Shown here piece by piece: positions 29,976 through 45,856 of a DNA stretch of 64,000 bases; position 1 is the stretch's first letter, and every line of letters starts with the position of its first letter. Under the pieces are notes generated by a model. That model was given only the letters and a program-made list of their open reading frames with translations. It was not told the origin of the DNA and did no database searches. The position numbers and the translations under genes were made by a program. The DNA lies in the NCBI GenBank assembly GCA_025201805.1, contig MU619242.1, positions 267,507-331,506 on the forward strand, given 5' to 3'. Source of the stretch: Parasitella parasitica (Eukaryota; Mucoromycota; Mucoromycetes; Mucorales; Mucoraceae).

Positions 29976-32189
29976 CAAAGTGCTTTCCCTTACACAATAG
30001 ACATTCAGAATAAGAATAATAATGACAAAGATATCAATTATGGCAGCTCGTCATTCAATGAGTTTTTCCCATCATTCTAGATAAGGATATCTTTAACACA
30101 ATAACTAAAGTATGACGATAGCCATCCTTACACGGCCAACTAATGTTACGCAAATCTCTATCAATGTTGAAAGCATTCAGCATAATTTGCTTCTCCTGCA
30201 AACCTAAAAATTAAACAACGACAAATCAACGCATTGACTCTCGGATCAATGCTTCATTCATGAGAACTGATATACAACAATTCGAATCCTATGAATACTA
30301 AGATGTGTTTCTCTATATAAAACCTCACTATTTTTATAATAAAGAATCCCAAACTTGATTATAATTGTAATTTCATATCGCTTTTATTTTTATATTTTTT
30401 TTTTTATTTCGTAAATCTTTCAAATTTACTGCAGCTAATACTGACATTAGTTGATTTATGACAATTTGTTCAAGAGTAGATTTATTATAAGGAATTATAT
30501 AAATGATTATATATGAGATAAAAGATATATTCTTTATTATTTTTTAAGATACAATTAATATTTATACTAATTAAAAAGATCACAAACAAAGTCTGTGTGC
30601 ACATTGTTGTATCCATATAAAGGCTACATATGTCATATCTGACGTGTCAATTTCCCAACCGGAAGTCAAACTCAAGTAAACTCAATCCTCAACACAATTC
30701 AGGAACATATCCCAATGGATCATGTTCCTTATTTATGACTCAACATGACATGTTCATGGACAATAGATACAATCTATCGTTCCATTCTCTAAATCACACC
30801 ACATGTCTCACATTTGTATCTTATCCTCCCATCAGTCCACTTAGATTCGCTAGTATATAAACCATCATTTTTTCCATGTAATAAACGAGATCTTTACCTG
30901 ATTAATTCACAACCTTTTTATTTGAATAATTTCTCATTCTGATAAATCAATGCGGTTTTAGAATTGATACATTAATCTGGAAGCTATCTTAGAGGAATTA
31001 ATGGTGAGTGAGTGTTCGCGAGAGTTTAGTCTATCAGTGTAGTGGTGCTGGGATGGCGGTGTGCCCGAGATTCGACTTGTTGGGTATTCTCTCATTCATG
31101 CAAAGAATTAAACTGTGAGGACACTCTTATTGGGAGCTGTCTATACCAAGGCTATTATTAGCGTGAATCATCAATATGAACGGTAAGGTGGAAATAATAC
31201 TGCTGTATTAGTAATGTATAGCTTACAAAATACATCAAAACATGCACTACTTGAAGTAAGCTATCACAGCTGTCGACAAAAGCTCGAGGGCTGGTAAAAT
31301 GCACTTTGCACTAGACGTCGAGAATAAATTCAAACCAAAAGTTGACGAAGAAAAGAAAAAACTCACTAGTCTTTGCTAAGATATAATATTTGAGTCTGCT
31401 CATTCTGTTTCAACAGAAATAATATAGCTTCAGGTCTATCGACTAAGCGGCTTGATATCTTGTTCGGCATCCACACATTTTCTTGATAAAGACGGGATCA
31501 GATTTCCGGCAGCAACTAGCGAAGGTAGTATATGCATATAGTATTTAATTCCTATAGAAACTAGCTATAGTGTTTGGATAGGTGCTATGCAATATCTTAC
31601 CATCAAAAGCCTTACAAGAAACGAAAGAGTATCTTGAGCTAGTAGCGCATCTTCTGAGCCTAAACAAACCCGATAAACTGCTATTTGAAGTCGTTTGCAG
31701 ATGAATTAAATGCATGTGCTTTTAGGGGCTGAAATGATGGCGCAAAATCAGGAAAAAACAGTTAATTCTTATTGTCGCAGCAATGCAATAATTTTGACTT
31801 TGCTGGTGGAAAATTTTGGATATCACTAAGCGAAAAAATAAATTAACTTTCCAACACTTGAATGGATTCGCTCAAAAGTAAAGTAGGCATTCAATAGTAA
31901 AAGAGATAAACCTGAAACTTCAAAAAAATATTCCTTGAAGTATATTCTTTGTTACTTTTACTGCTAGCTCAACTACTCTTAATCTTTTGAAACAGACTAG
32001 AAAAGTATATCTCAAGTTTTGTATCATTCATCATTCAGATAACGAGCAATAACACCAATTCCATAGTCGTTTTAGCCCTGGAATCATTCTATGGAGCTGG
32101 TGATCCAATATGATAAACTCATCGTTCGATAGATCAAGAAATTAAGTAATAGAAATTGACATGTTATATCATTATTTTAATTTATTTCT
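29976..32189. other. Gene-free stretch between retrotransposon cluster and UBC8
   Basis: About 2.2 kb, AT-rich, with only short uninformative frames and one copy of a 26-bp repeat (30615-30640). No RNA gene recognised. Confidence 0.4.
30615..30640 (+). repeat. 26-bp dispersed repeat, copy 2
   Basis: Identical over 26 bp to 22299-22324; the flanks differ, so it may be a remnant of a short element end. Confidence 0.75.
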
Positions 32190-33035
32190 TTACAACTCCA
32201 TATTCGCAGCTTCATCTTCAGAGGAGGAATCGAAGCAGCTGGCCGAGTTCATACCTTCATCGTCAGAACTTTCATCATCAACAGCATCGGCAGCTTCTTT
32301 TGTAGCATATCTCGAGACATAATCTAGAGCAAAGCACGTATTAGAACCTCTTTCAAATTATTATAAACCATTCTAGTATAGTACCTTTAACTTTAAGTTC
32401 ATATTTGGCTGGCTCTCTCATCAATAACGCAGCTGCTTCGCCGTTTAAAGGATCAGTAGGATTGGGGTATCGCAGCAATTGAGGAAGGAAAACTTCGAAA
32501 ATATTAATCATATCTTTTGGCAGCAAAAATTAGTACATTTCGCTATAGTAGCAACAGACTATGAATTACCAAACATTGGGCTCCAGGTTTGGTTTATAAC
32601 GTCCAGACAAACAGAACCGCTCCTGCAGGTAATTATTAGTCCACGCTATTTTTTTTTTTTTTTTAATTGTAGCCATAGATGGTCTTACACTTCATCAATA
32701 TTTGGGTGAAATATTCTATTCATAAAACCAATACTCGGTGATTTGTAAGGATATTGATCAGGTAATTCAACATGGATCTTCCATACGCCGCCGTTGAAAG
32801 GAGCTACGAGATAGTTTAGCTTCGGAAGAATTATATACGCTTTGCGGTACATACTATCAGTAGGTCCATGAAAACGAACGTAAAATTCTTGCATATTATC
32901 ATTGACTAGAGTTACTTCATAATCACTCATAAGGCTGTTCTACGTCAATTTATGACACTTTTAGGCCCTAAAAGATGTGCGTGACACTTACAGCTTCATA
33001 ACATCGGTTTCTATTCTTCTTCTTGGTGTAGACAT
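32190..33035 (-). CDS. UBC8: Ubc8/UBE2H-type ubiquitin-conjugating enzyme E2
   Basis: Six exons, right to left: 33035-32992, 32934-32855, 32803-32689, 32622-32570, 32513-32385, 32323-32190, giving 184 residues. It starts [20 protein letters not shown], as Ubc8/UBE2H proteins do. The UBC fold contains [29 protein letters not shown] and the active-site region [13 protein letters not shown] with the catalytic Cys. The C-terminal tail is Asp/Glu/Ser-rich, also typical. In yeast Ubc8 works with the GID ligase to degrade gluconeogenic enzymes and can modify histones. The 52-nt intron between exons 2 and 3 has no in-frame stop and would add 17 residues if retained; removing it restores the PTD-TPFNGG consensus. 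Confidence 0.93.
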
Positions 33036-33373
33036 GTTGTGTTTTATTAAAGAGATAAAGGAAAAAACAAGAAACATTTAAAAAAGGAGTTTAATAAATA
33101 TGAGGGAAAAAATCTTCATTTGCTGATTGGTCTAGTGAGTTGAAAGAATTTGGAATGCAAGATACTCGATTCGCTTTAAAACGGGATGTTGCGTATAGAC
33201 AAGTCGTCGGGTTTGGTGCTATCTTCCAAGTGATTTACGTCTGTATTTGTAGCAAATTTGGGCTGCTTAACGTGTTTATTTTATTCACAATGAAAACCTA
33301 GGCATTTTCCTGTTTCGGTGTTTCAGAGAATTTATCGTGTTTGTTGGGAAATATAGCATATTGGCATTTTATT
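33036..33373. other. Short intergenic stretch
   Basis: UBC8 5' region and 3' UTR of the Hsp70-like gene; nothing else seen. Confidence 0.5.
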
Positions 33374-35404
33374 TTAGGTATATGAATCAGCAGAAGCTAG
33401 CACATGTTCGCTTACAGTATCAGCTAAATAAATAAGCATTTTAATTTCGGTAGATCCAAATGAAAATTCTATAGTGACGTCCATGCGAGTACCAGGCTTG
33501 ACATGAGCGAGTAATGGCATTTTGATTGGAATCTCTGCCAATTTTATAACCGAACTATCTGTGATTTGTCTTGGTACAACATCCTGTTCGGACATATACA
33601 AATCTGCTTCCGTATGCTTCGGATACTCGATCCAGTATGAGCGTTTAATTTTCTGATTTATCGAGACGCGTTGACCTTTTCTAGCAATCACACCAAATCT
33701 TGTAGAGCATCGTTTTATACCATCCTTCGTGATGAATACACTGTCCTCAGGATCCAGGCCTTCTTCAAATGGAAGACGAGTTTGGACCCCATAAGTTCGT
33801 CGCAGGACTTTACTCGTAATCAAATTTGGTCTTTTAATATATGCAGCTGCACCTCTAGCAATGGCTAATTCCCCAGAAGGAGGCATTGCAATCTCTCCTA
33901 CTTGATGACTGAAATTAATTTTGAGTATATCGTACAAATAGCTTGAGCATCCAAATCCTCCAACTAAAAATATAGCGTCCACAACGGCCCCAGCTTGATT
34001 TATCTGCTGCTCAACAAGCTCTACAACTTGTCTCAAAACCGGTTCAAAGACTTTATCTCGTAGTTCGTGTAGTAGAAAAATCATCGAGGCTCCCTACAAA
34101 GCTAAGGTCAGTATTCCAGGCCACGTCATGTTTAATGAGTGTCATTTACGTCCTTTAATAATCGTGTTGGGATGTAGGGCAATGCACCAGCAGGGACATC
34201 GAGCAGATAGTATTCCTCGTCGCCTAGATAATCAGGCTTGACAAAGTGAATAAAATTGTCCATCATCATTTCAAAGAAACAGGTAGGCATTTCGCCAATC
34301 AGTTTTGATTGTAAAAGCTTCCTCATATTTTGATCTATAAATGCACTGCCACACATGCCACCATGGCCTCGAGTAATTTCTTTCAGAGACCTAGGTGGTG
34401 TGTCAGCTTCAATTAGACTACAGAGCAAAGGCGTAAGAGATCTTTTCTGTCGACTAGTTTAATTGAGGCTACTTACTATGTAATCAGGTCAACTGTGCCT
34501 CCACCAGCATCAACAATCATGAATGTATTTCCATCCGACAAGTTCCACGATTTGTATTTGTATTCGCAATAAGCAGCAGCAGCTTCTGGTTCACTAATTA
34601 ATTCAAGTCGTTGGATGGGATCATCATGCTCGATTATTCCTGCTTTGATTGAAGCTTCTCGCATAATAGCTTTGGATTCGTCCGACCAAATAGCAGGTAT
34701 AGTCAAGCACTATTGCGAATAATTAAAATAGATACTGATATCAGCTTTTGTCAAAAGCAGAGACTTACATATCGGTACTGTCCCTGACTATAATCTTGTA
34801 ATAGCTTCGTGTTTTGCAATTGCTCGCATATGTGCTCATGGAAAACTCTCAAGAAATCAGAAATCACATCCATTGGCGATTTGCCTTTGGGCAAAGGCAC
34901 ATCGTCTGGTTGAACAAGTGCCAGTTTGAAATATTGCAATAAAGTACCAATTTGATCCGGCTTGTACAAACGTCTTTTTTTTTTAGTACTAATGTTGAGT
35001 TACTTTAATCTTGTCAAAGACTTACCTTCAAAGATTGCAATCGAGCACCTCTACCCCAATCCACCAGCTTGCTGTTTTTATTTCTGTAATACAAAAGTGT
35101 TGGCACCTTGGCATAGAAACCGTTGTTTTTAGGCCACCGAGTTATATCGTAAATTTCATCCTCATCATCAGACTGAAGAGTATAGCAGCATCCCTACTTG
35201 TGTTAATTAACTGCTCTTTTTGTATCGAAAATCAGCTTCATTACTGCTAATTTTTCTTACTGAATACGTCGTGCCTTTCATGTGTATGGAAGTAGGAAAT
35301 GGTTAGACAAATACTCAACTTTCGTATGGCGAACATTACATACCGAAATCTAAAGACACAATGACTGGATAATCCACCAACTTGCTATCCTTCTCAGCTA
35401 GCAT
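33374..35404 (-). CDS. HSPA12-like Hsp70-family ATPase (actin-like ATPase domain), with one frame inconsistency
   Basis: Seven exons, right to left: 35404-35344, 35274-35261 (14 nt), 35193-35026, 34973-34769, 34709-34477, 34417-34150, 34093-33374; about 556 residues. The start MLAEKDSKLVDYPVIVSLDFG leads to phosphate-1 GTTYSG. Later come the Hsp70-type TIPAIWSDESK, ISEPEAAAAYC, VDAGGGTVDLIT (phosphate 2) and the adenosine motif LVGGFGCSSYL. The long spacing and lack of a canonical substrate-binding domain fit the HSPA12A/B-like group expanded in Mucoromycota rather than classic Hsp70. All junctions keep phase except exon 3 to exon 4. There the only plausible acceptor (after a run of A at about 34974-34985) leaves the next exon one nucleotide out of frame. 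This is either a sequencing/assembly slip in the homopolymer or a real frameshift. Confidence 0.82.
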
Positions 35405-36620
35405 TCAGGTAACTTATAAACAGGGAACAAAAAGGCAAAAAAGAACAGGCAAACAACAGTTGTGCTGCTGTTAGAAGTAAACTGTAATTCATATCGGAGC
35501 CACATATTTTTTTTTTGTGCCACGGATGGTTTAGTTGTAGACTTTCATTACAGAAATACTACATCTTGAGTAATTAGCTTCAATAAAATGTGAATATGAT
35601 ATATATATAATATAATATTTGATTTATTAACGAAAAGGTTATATTCTGGATAATGACTATCTTGTTATTGTTCCAAGACATGTGCTACAACGTATATGTA
35701 AAAAGAATGGTAGAAGCTATGCATGTAAAAGTAGTTCATCGACATAAATCGAATATATTTGCACTCACAGTCAGACTTTCAAGAATTGGCTTGATTTAAA
35801 AAGCTGTGTACACAGATCAGAGTGAGAATCAAATGTGGGAAAGACAATTAAGCATCTATCTTCATTTGCATGTATAACCCTGATGATTACTATTTATGTA
35901 TACCAATAGACATGTATACAAAGAAGAGGATCCCGTGCTTTTTAACTCATATTACGCAGGAAAGGAATTTATTATTCATGAGTCTTCACTATTATGCTTA
36001 TATCAAGCTTTTGATCTAATTGACCAATGTGCTTGGCCTTGAGCAAACCATTGAAATTCTGTACTTTAGAAATGCAATTTTTTTTTTTTTTTTTTCCTTT
36101 CAAGTATGTTATTTTAGAAACTGAACAACAAAGGCGGTGCATCTACACAAACACACAACATAACATGACAAGACATGAGATAGTCCACACGATTAAACTA
36201 AGCTATAGCAATCAATTAATGTACCAAGCTCCATGTATGTATAATATATGGACTTAGTTATGTGGATTGTTTGCTATCAAGCATCATGTTATTATTATTA
36301 TGTAAGGCTCGAGAACCTTCTGTTTGTGTGTTGTTGAGCGCCATTTCACCAAGCGGATCGCGGATCGCGCATCACAGTTCTTTGTGTTCCAGTTATTTAA
36401 GATATAGAAACAGTGCCAAAGACCTTTTTTGATCCTTTTTATTCCTCCATCTTATTTCTTTTTTTTTTTTTTTTTTACCCAAAAAGCTTGTTACAAGAAA
36501 ATCTCTTTATTATACACACACATATATATATAATTGTAAATTTGTGTATACAGATACATATATTATATATATACAAAAATAGCTAAGCACTCATACCCTG
36601 ATAGTTTTGTATTTTGTTCC
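35405..36620. other. Divergent intergenic region Hsp70-like / NST1
   Basis: About 1.2 kb holding both promoters. It has poly-T runs near 36080 and 36462 and AT dinucleotide tracts (about 36520-36570) just upstream of NST1. No coding frame or RNA gene recognised. Confidence 0.5.
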
Positions 36621-38883
36621 ATGAAACAAAGTGCTGTACACCCTATTAAAGTAACGACTAGTTCTATAACCATCATGAAAAACGCCAAAAATATGTGCAC
36701 AACTCAAAAAACGAAAAACACGCGATGGCTAGTCGATAAACCAGAGCGCAGCGACATATGGACAAATACGAATAATACCGATGAAAGACAACGCATTCGA
36801 GAGTTTTGGCTGCAGTTATCAGAAGAGGAAAGGAGATCCTTGGTAAAAGTTGAAAAGGACGCCGTACTTCGCAAAATGAAAGAACAGCAGAGACATAGCT
36901 GCAATTGCTCCGTGTGTGGTAAAAAAAGGTTGGAATTTTTTGTTAGGATTTACTTTAAGCCAATATACTAAATCTCGCTGTCTCCATGGAAATCCAGAAC
37001 TACCATCGAGGACGAGCTTGAGGTTTTATATGACGCCTATTATGAAGAGTTGGAACAATATGCTTGTCGTCAGCAACAAAATGGCATCCACAGTAGCGAC
37101 AGTCATTCTGAAGACGAAGGCGACGACGACGACGATGATGGCGATGACGACGACGAAGATGTAGATGTGAATGATTATGATGACCAAGAAGAAGATGATG
37201 ACGATAACGGCGATGGATACAGGTCTGATGTAAACGAAAAAGAGCCTCATTTCTCCAAAACTCTTACAGTCAAAGGCAGCATAATCACGGTTGCCGATGA
37301 CCTTTTGAAGAATGACGGCAAAAAGTTTCTTGATTTGATCGAAAAGCTGGACGAAAAGAAAACAATGACAGAGAGACAAGTAGCCAATAGTCATTTATTC
37401 AACGAAGAGGATGATGATGACGATAATGATGACGATGATGATGATGACGACCAAGAGAATGGGGATGATGGGAGCGACGTTACTGATGATGAAGGCAATG
37501 ACGCTGGTAGCAAGAAAAGAGTAAATATACGCATAAAACGCACGCAGAGCCAATGTCTCATCCAAGTCAAGCAGGACTCCAGAACTGAAGAACAGCGAAT
37601 GGAAGAAGGTCGTAAAATGTTCCAAATCTTTGCGGCTCGAATGTTTGAGCAAAGAGTCCTTACTGCTTACCGAGAAAAGGTCGCGCAAGATAAACAAAAG
37701 CGTCTGATTGAAGAGTTAGAAGAAGAAGATAGGCAGCGTCAAGAAAGAGAGCGAAAAAAGCAGCAGGATAAAGAAAAGAAAAAGGATAAAAAACGGTAAA
37801 GAATCTCTATACTTTTGTACTTTTTTTTTTAACAGATACTAATACACGTATCACAACAAAAGGCAGCTTAAGCTTCAACAAGAACAAGAGCGCTTGGAGG
37901 CGGAAAAAAAGAGGAAAGAGGAAGAATTGGCTGCAGAAGCTGTTCGTCAACAGAAAGCGGAACTTGAGCGACAAAAAAAAGAGCAAGTGCGGTTAAAAAG
38001 AGACCAAGAAAAACGACAAAAAGAGGAAGAGAGATTACGGAAAGAGGAAGAGAGAAAAAAGCGACGATTAAAAGAAGAAAAGGCCAAAGCAGTAGAAAAA
38101 GAAAGGCGGCGTAAAGAGGAGGAGGAACTGAAGGAGAAGCAGAGAGCCGAAGAGAAATTGAATCAAGAAAGAAAACGTAAATTACATAATACCAAGATAC
38201 CACAACAGGAGGAGGAGGAGGAGGAGGAGGGAGAGGAAGAGCTGTCATCACCAAACACCCATCATCTTCTCTTGGATTCCTCTGTAACTGTTGATATTAT
38301 ACCAAACAGACGTAGGGTTTCAGTTGCTGGTCCTATAGGCAGCCCCATAAAATCAAGGCCAATGTCATCGCATATTGCTTCCAACGATAGTGCAAACCGC
38401 AATTCTTTCTTTTCAAACTTTTTATTTGGACCTATACAACACAACAAGACGTCAGACAGAAGATATTCTGCAGGTGGAGACAATGTGAACACTAGCTTGA
38501 AATGGACAAATGGATGGACCCCATTGACAGCCTTATCAGATAATGTTCACGATAAACTGTTTGGCGATGTTTTATTCAAAAGTTCTTTGATATTGGAGAG
38601 GGCAAAATTGTCTTATCTAAAGTTGGATGAACTAGCCCAGATCAAGTATCTCGTCAAGCCGAATTACCATCCGCTGATTCAATTGCATCAAATGTTACAT
38701 GAACTGTATCATCATCATCCAGATCATGTTCCAGTCGATCCACGAGAATTATACGAAGCCTTAAATCAGCCGTTAAGTGGATTTCAATGTATCCAACATC
38801 AACAACATGGTTATATTATCCGGCTGTTGGACATGTCAAGCACATCACCGCAGCCTCCACCCTTACTCTACAACCTCATTTAA
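36621..38883 (+). CDS. NST1: Nst1-like stress-response protein
   Basis: Three exons: 36621-36928, 36998-37795, 37863-38883, giving 708 residues. The N-terminal conserved block contains [21 protein letters not shown], then [12 protein letters not shown] spliced to [20 protein letters not shown], which I recognise as the Nst1 core. A very acidic D/E tract (about residues 145-180 and again about 270-300) follows. A long charged, Lys/Glu/Arg-rich coiled coil (roughly residues 350-470) is the other Nst1 hallmark. The C-terminus is less conserved. Nst1 genes affect salt tolerance and mRNA decapping bodies in yeasts; the molecular role is not settled. Removing the 69-nt and 67-nt introns is required to keep the conserved frame. 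The 3' end abuts an assembly gap. Confidence 0.85.
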
Positions 38884-38939
38884 CAAAATCTCACCTCTCA
38901 CTCAATTTTTTTCTTTTCTTTTCTTTTCCTTTTTTTTTT

Positions 38940-39013
38940 NNNNNNNNNNNNNNNNNNNNNNNNNNNNNNNNNNNNNNNNNNNNNNNNNNNNNNNNNNNNN
39001 NNNNNNNNNNNNN
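38940..39013. other. Assembly gap (74 N)
   Basis: Run of N flanked by poly-T on the left and poly-A on the right, between the convergent 3' ends of NST1 and DEF1. The true sequence probably includes homopolymer or inverted T/A tracts that stopped assembly; the gap length may be nominal. Confidence 0.98.
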
Positions 39014-39043
39014 AAAAAAAAATCATATTTATTACCAATAAAT

Positions 39044-41058
39044 TTATTGATTCCAATATTGCTGATTTCCGTTACTACGACTTTGCTGTCCATAGGACGA
39101 AAACATGGGCGATTGCCCGTTGAAATAATTAGTATACGGTTGCTGAATGCTAGGTGCGGCCGTGGCGGGGGTTGTGGCGGAGGTGGCAGATTTTTTATTT
39201 GCTTCGGGCGAGGTTGTGGTGTTATGAGTGCTGTTGCCTAATCCGAAATTGTCAAACCCTCCATACAGCTGATTCGCGTACATAGAAGATGCCCCTCCGT
39301 AGGGAGACGAGATAGGATTTGCCAAGTTGGCAGTTCCAGACTGATCGTATCTTTGATTCAGAGATGGCTGGCCGTAGGAGGTGGTGGTGGTGGTGGAGGA
39401 GGAGGGGTAGGCGTTCAAGTGGTTTTGCATGTAATAATAAGGATAGAACGACTGCATATTATTGTACTGCTGCGGTTGTTGTTGTTGATAGATATCAGTG
39501 GCTGCAGGAATAATACCGCCATTAGCAGCCGTAGTTATGGAGGATGTTGCAGTTTTGGAGTTATTTACATTCGAGTCGTTTTCATGATGGTGTTGGTTGC
39601 TGAATAAGGCTGAGGAGGAGGAGGAGGAGTGGAAGAAACTGTCCGTAGCATTGCTACCATTGCCAGTGCCATTACCATACATGCCATAACCAGCATTGAA
39701 TGAGTTGTAGCCATGCAAACCAAATTGCTGGTATTGGTGCTGTTGCTGATACATTTGCTGCTGCTGGTACATTTGCTGTTCTGCGGGCTGTTGGTGGTGT
39801 TGGAGATGGTGCTGCTGTAACTGTGGAGCTTGATGTTGCTGTGGAGTGGGCTGTGTTTTCGTTACGGGCGCTTCGTCTTGCTGTTTCACAGAGTTCAGTA
39901 AATCAGCGACACTGGGGTGAGTGGAAATACTATATTGAGAAGGTTAAAATTTTTTTAGGCCCATGGCGTACACAACAAAAAAGACTTACACTTCGGGAAC
40001 GGTATCTTTCTCTTGCAGGCTTAAAGTATTGAAATTGATTGGAATGTCATCACCTAGAGTCTTTATAGTTTGAGGTTGTTCCGTTGATATTGTTGCTGTT
40101 GCTGCTGCTGCTGTCACTACTGCTGTCACTGCCGCAGGCGCTGATGGAGGAGGGGTTGATGGTTTGGTCGTATCTTGGATTGGCTGATCCCACTGATTTA
40201 GGCTGTCGCTCGTGGACGATGGTCCAGGCAGCCATGCGTTATCCACTTTCTGCAGTGGAGGGAGTTCTTTTTCGGATGTTTCACTCGAGTCAGTCTTGAC
40301 AGTCTCTTGCTCTGGCACTGTTTTCGATCTAGAATTTTGAGATTCTTTAATTATGCAGGTAAATAAGGCTGGGATTTGTGATATTTACTGTAATAAACTA
40401 GCCCATGTTTTTGCACCACTACCACCAGGATTACTATTACTTGTTTTAGTAGACGAAGAGGGGGTGGAGGACATCTTTTTAGGGGTACTGATTTCAACAG
40501 AATTCCAGCCATTTCCATCATCCAACTTGTATCGCGATGCACTCCAACCATCAGAATCTAGCTTTTTACTCGTTTCCCAGGCTACGGGATGGGATTTTGA
40601 ATAATGCGCAGATCGGTTCGAAGATGTTGCCGTTACTGCTGCAACGCTGCGCTGCTTCAGAGGTTTACTTGGTCTAGTTGTACTGTACGAAGGATATGTG
40701 GGAGCAGATAGCGCTGCACTGGGTGCAGTTGTCTCTAAGGTTGCTTTGTTTGCAGCAGCAGCTTCTTTTTTTGATTTCTTGGTTTTGACCTCGCCCCATT
40801 GATTAGCGTGGCCTTTTTTTTTTTTTAAACAGTAATTTTGAGACATTTATGTAAAAAAGAAAATGAGAAAAACTCATGCCATGTACCTTCACTGATTCGG
40901 TCAATAGCCAGTTCCAAGTCGCCGTCGGCATCTTGAAGTGTGAATAGAAGGTCGTCGTCTGTCCATTCTGTAAATAATTCTTTTAAAGTCGACAATTGTG
41001 AACTGTATTTTGACTTGAGTTTCTTAAGATCACTCTGTGCTCGCTCTGTTGTGCTCAT
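39044..41058 (-). CDS. DEF1: Def1-like RNA polymerase II degradation factor
   Basis: Four exons, right to left: 41058-40887, 40812-40389, 40328-39990, 39929-39044, giving 606 residues. The N-terminus carries a CUE domain (about residues 15-58: [34 protein letters not shown]), which binds ubiquitin. It is followed by [17 protein letters not shown], the characteristic Def1 segment, and a Ser/Thr/Pro-rich middle. The C-terminal half is long and Gln/Asn/Tyr-rich ([17 protein letters not shown] and more), prion-like as in yeast Def1. Def1 is processed on transcription stress, enters the nucleus and recruits Elongin-Cullin to ubiquitinate stalled Rpb1. The Q-rich domain is what would be cleaved. 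Convergent with NST1 across the gap. Confidence 0.9.
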
Positions 41059-43140
41059 TTAGTTGTTATAAAAAGATTCTGTTTCTTCTTGAAGCAAAAA
41101 TAAAAATAAAAATAAAAAAAGAAAAAAAGAAGAAATAGGAAGGAAGAACAAAACATCCTTATTTATTAGTCAAGGAAAAAAAAATTGCATTGCCTGTGAC
41201 GTAGTAAAATAGCGTACATCTCGACATGGTGAATCTAATCAAGCATCTCTTGTGTATGGAAATAAGAAGAAACGGCATGCATCGGGCTGAAAAGGTTGGC
41301 TTTGGCCTGTCATCTGTCAATTGCGTCCAAGTATTTTTCACATTTGGTTGCCATTGGAAACGGTAAATTTCGCATTAGGACAAGGGTGATTGGCTACCTG
41401 TCAGCAAGATGTAATGACCTGTTGTAATTCGAATCGCCACATGGCAAGCCATGAACAAATTTCTTGGAGAAAAGCTGATCGTAAATGCGTACTCGGCGTA
41501 ATCAACCTTGGAGACTAGTTTTGCCAAAGTAGCACGTATTGACTGGTCCGATATACACACACATATAACTAGCGGTAGTGCTGCGATGAGCAAATAGGAT
41601 GCTGCTGACAATCATTCTAATCCCTATTGCCACTCTCATCTCGTTCGCTCCCTTTCTTTGCTTGCCTTTGCCATCTCGTTCTTCCTTGGTTCAAATGCAC
41701 CGACAGTGACTCCTATCCATGCTCCCCTGGTAAGTGTGTAAGTATAAATCGATATTTGACAACTTGGAATGTGAAAAACGGCGCTGACTTTGTGTGTAAA
41801 TGTACCGTAACTTCAGTTTTGGCTCAGTTTAGAGTGTGGAGGTACTGCTTGGCGTACTGGCATTTGCTCCTAGTGCTGTTTATACTACTGCGTGATCCTA
41901 GGAAATTTGATATTGTTTACCATGCTTCTTTTTTTTTTTTTTTTTTTTACAAATGAGCTGTAGTCCACGGTAGAAGCTTACTTTTTTTCATCCAATGTCT
42001 GATTTACGCTTCATGCCCACTAACTAATGGCTTCGAAAATGAGGCATCGGTTGGGCTCAAGGTGCAAGCTTTCGACTGTATTTTATTCTTTTTTTTTTTT
42101 TGTTATGACAAAATATATGCAAGAAGGAAGTACCAGCGAAGAATGTCGTATTGCTGTTTATATAGTATGATTGTGCGGTAAATCATGGTGTCATACGTGT
42201 TTGAAGCCAGCCATTCACCTGTTTTTGACCTAAATCTATAATGTATCGACAAGCTGTATTATGTAGAGTGCTCAGTGCATTCAAACTGTCGTGCTAATTG
42301 ACTCGGAAAGAGCACATTTACATGCATTTTAGCATGTTACTTTAGTGGCGCTGAGGATCGTACTCTTGACTCCACGCTGCTGTGATTTCAGACGGACAAG
42401 TTTATGTTTGGGTACAGCAAGTCTGAACAATACAGATCAAAATGCTGCGGCTGTAGATCGAAATGGCGATAGAAATTTTGTCTACTCCTGCATCCGGGTA
42501 ATCTTAATCGTCAATAATGAAAACATGTCGTAGACAAGGCCTGTGATTTATTCTAGGGAAGAGTGTATATGAGCACTTATATCGAATGACGCAGAAGACA
42601 TTGAGTCATCACCGCGATAAGCTTTATGTTTCTGCACTTGTGATTACATGGCTCCATTGCTGGACATTATATATAGCTCCACACTCTACAGTTGAAAGAA
42701 CAAGCACAGCCATGCTCTAAATCCACACACTTGGCGAGATATACCAACCTGCTCCATGCATACCAGACAAAGAGCTACATACGTCAAAGATAGACAACAG
42801 TGTACGCCATTGAGTTTATTTATTTATATACGATTACTTTATTTTCGTTATGTGGCGTGTGAGCCTTTTACGTATACCGCATTATATACGAATGGGTGTG
42901 TGTGTGTATGTGTGTGTGTACCGTCAGTTGCCCTTGCCCTATTTATTTGTTTTTGTTTGGCCAATTTCAACCCCATTCTCTCTCTCTCTCTCTCTCTCTT
43001 TTTCTTCTAACTTTGCGACAAAAAGCATCGTCTATCTTGATAAACACCCCCTTTTATTTTTCATTAAACACAACCCCGGATATCTACACCAAAAAGCCGC
43101 GTTTTTTTTTTTTTGGTCAACTTTACAAATCTACGGTAGA
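41059..43140. other. Divergent intergenic region DEF1 / GEM1 with microsatellites
   Basis: About 2.1 kb. Short frames (for example minus 41375-41611 and plus 41627-41956) lack starts or domains and were not accepted. It contains a (TG)n tract at 42895-42919 and a (TC)n tract at 42977-42999 in the GEM1 upstream region, plus several T runs. Confidence 0.5.
42977..42999 (+). repeat. (TC)n microsatellite upstream of GEM1
   Basis: About 11 TC units, 140 bp before the GEM1 ATG. A pyrimidine tract at this position is common in fungal promoters. Confidence 0.9.

Positions 43141-45856
<2,716 letters not shown>

Noticed and set aside
37026-37697. Minus-strand frames opposite NST1
   Set aside because: Antisense images of Asp-rich GAT/GAC repeats; no domain.
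41159-41956. Frames between DEF1 and GEM1
   Set aside because: Non-ATG starts, no domain. A possible splice joining two minus-strand pieces gives no recognisable protein.
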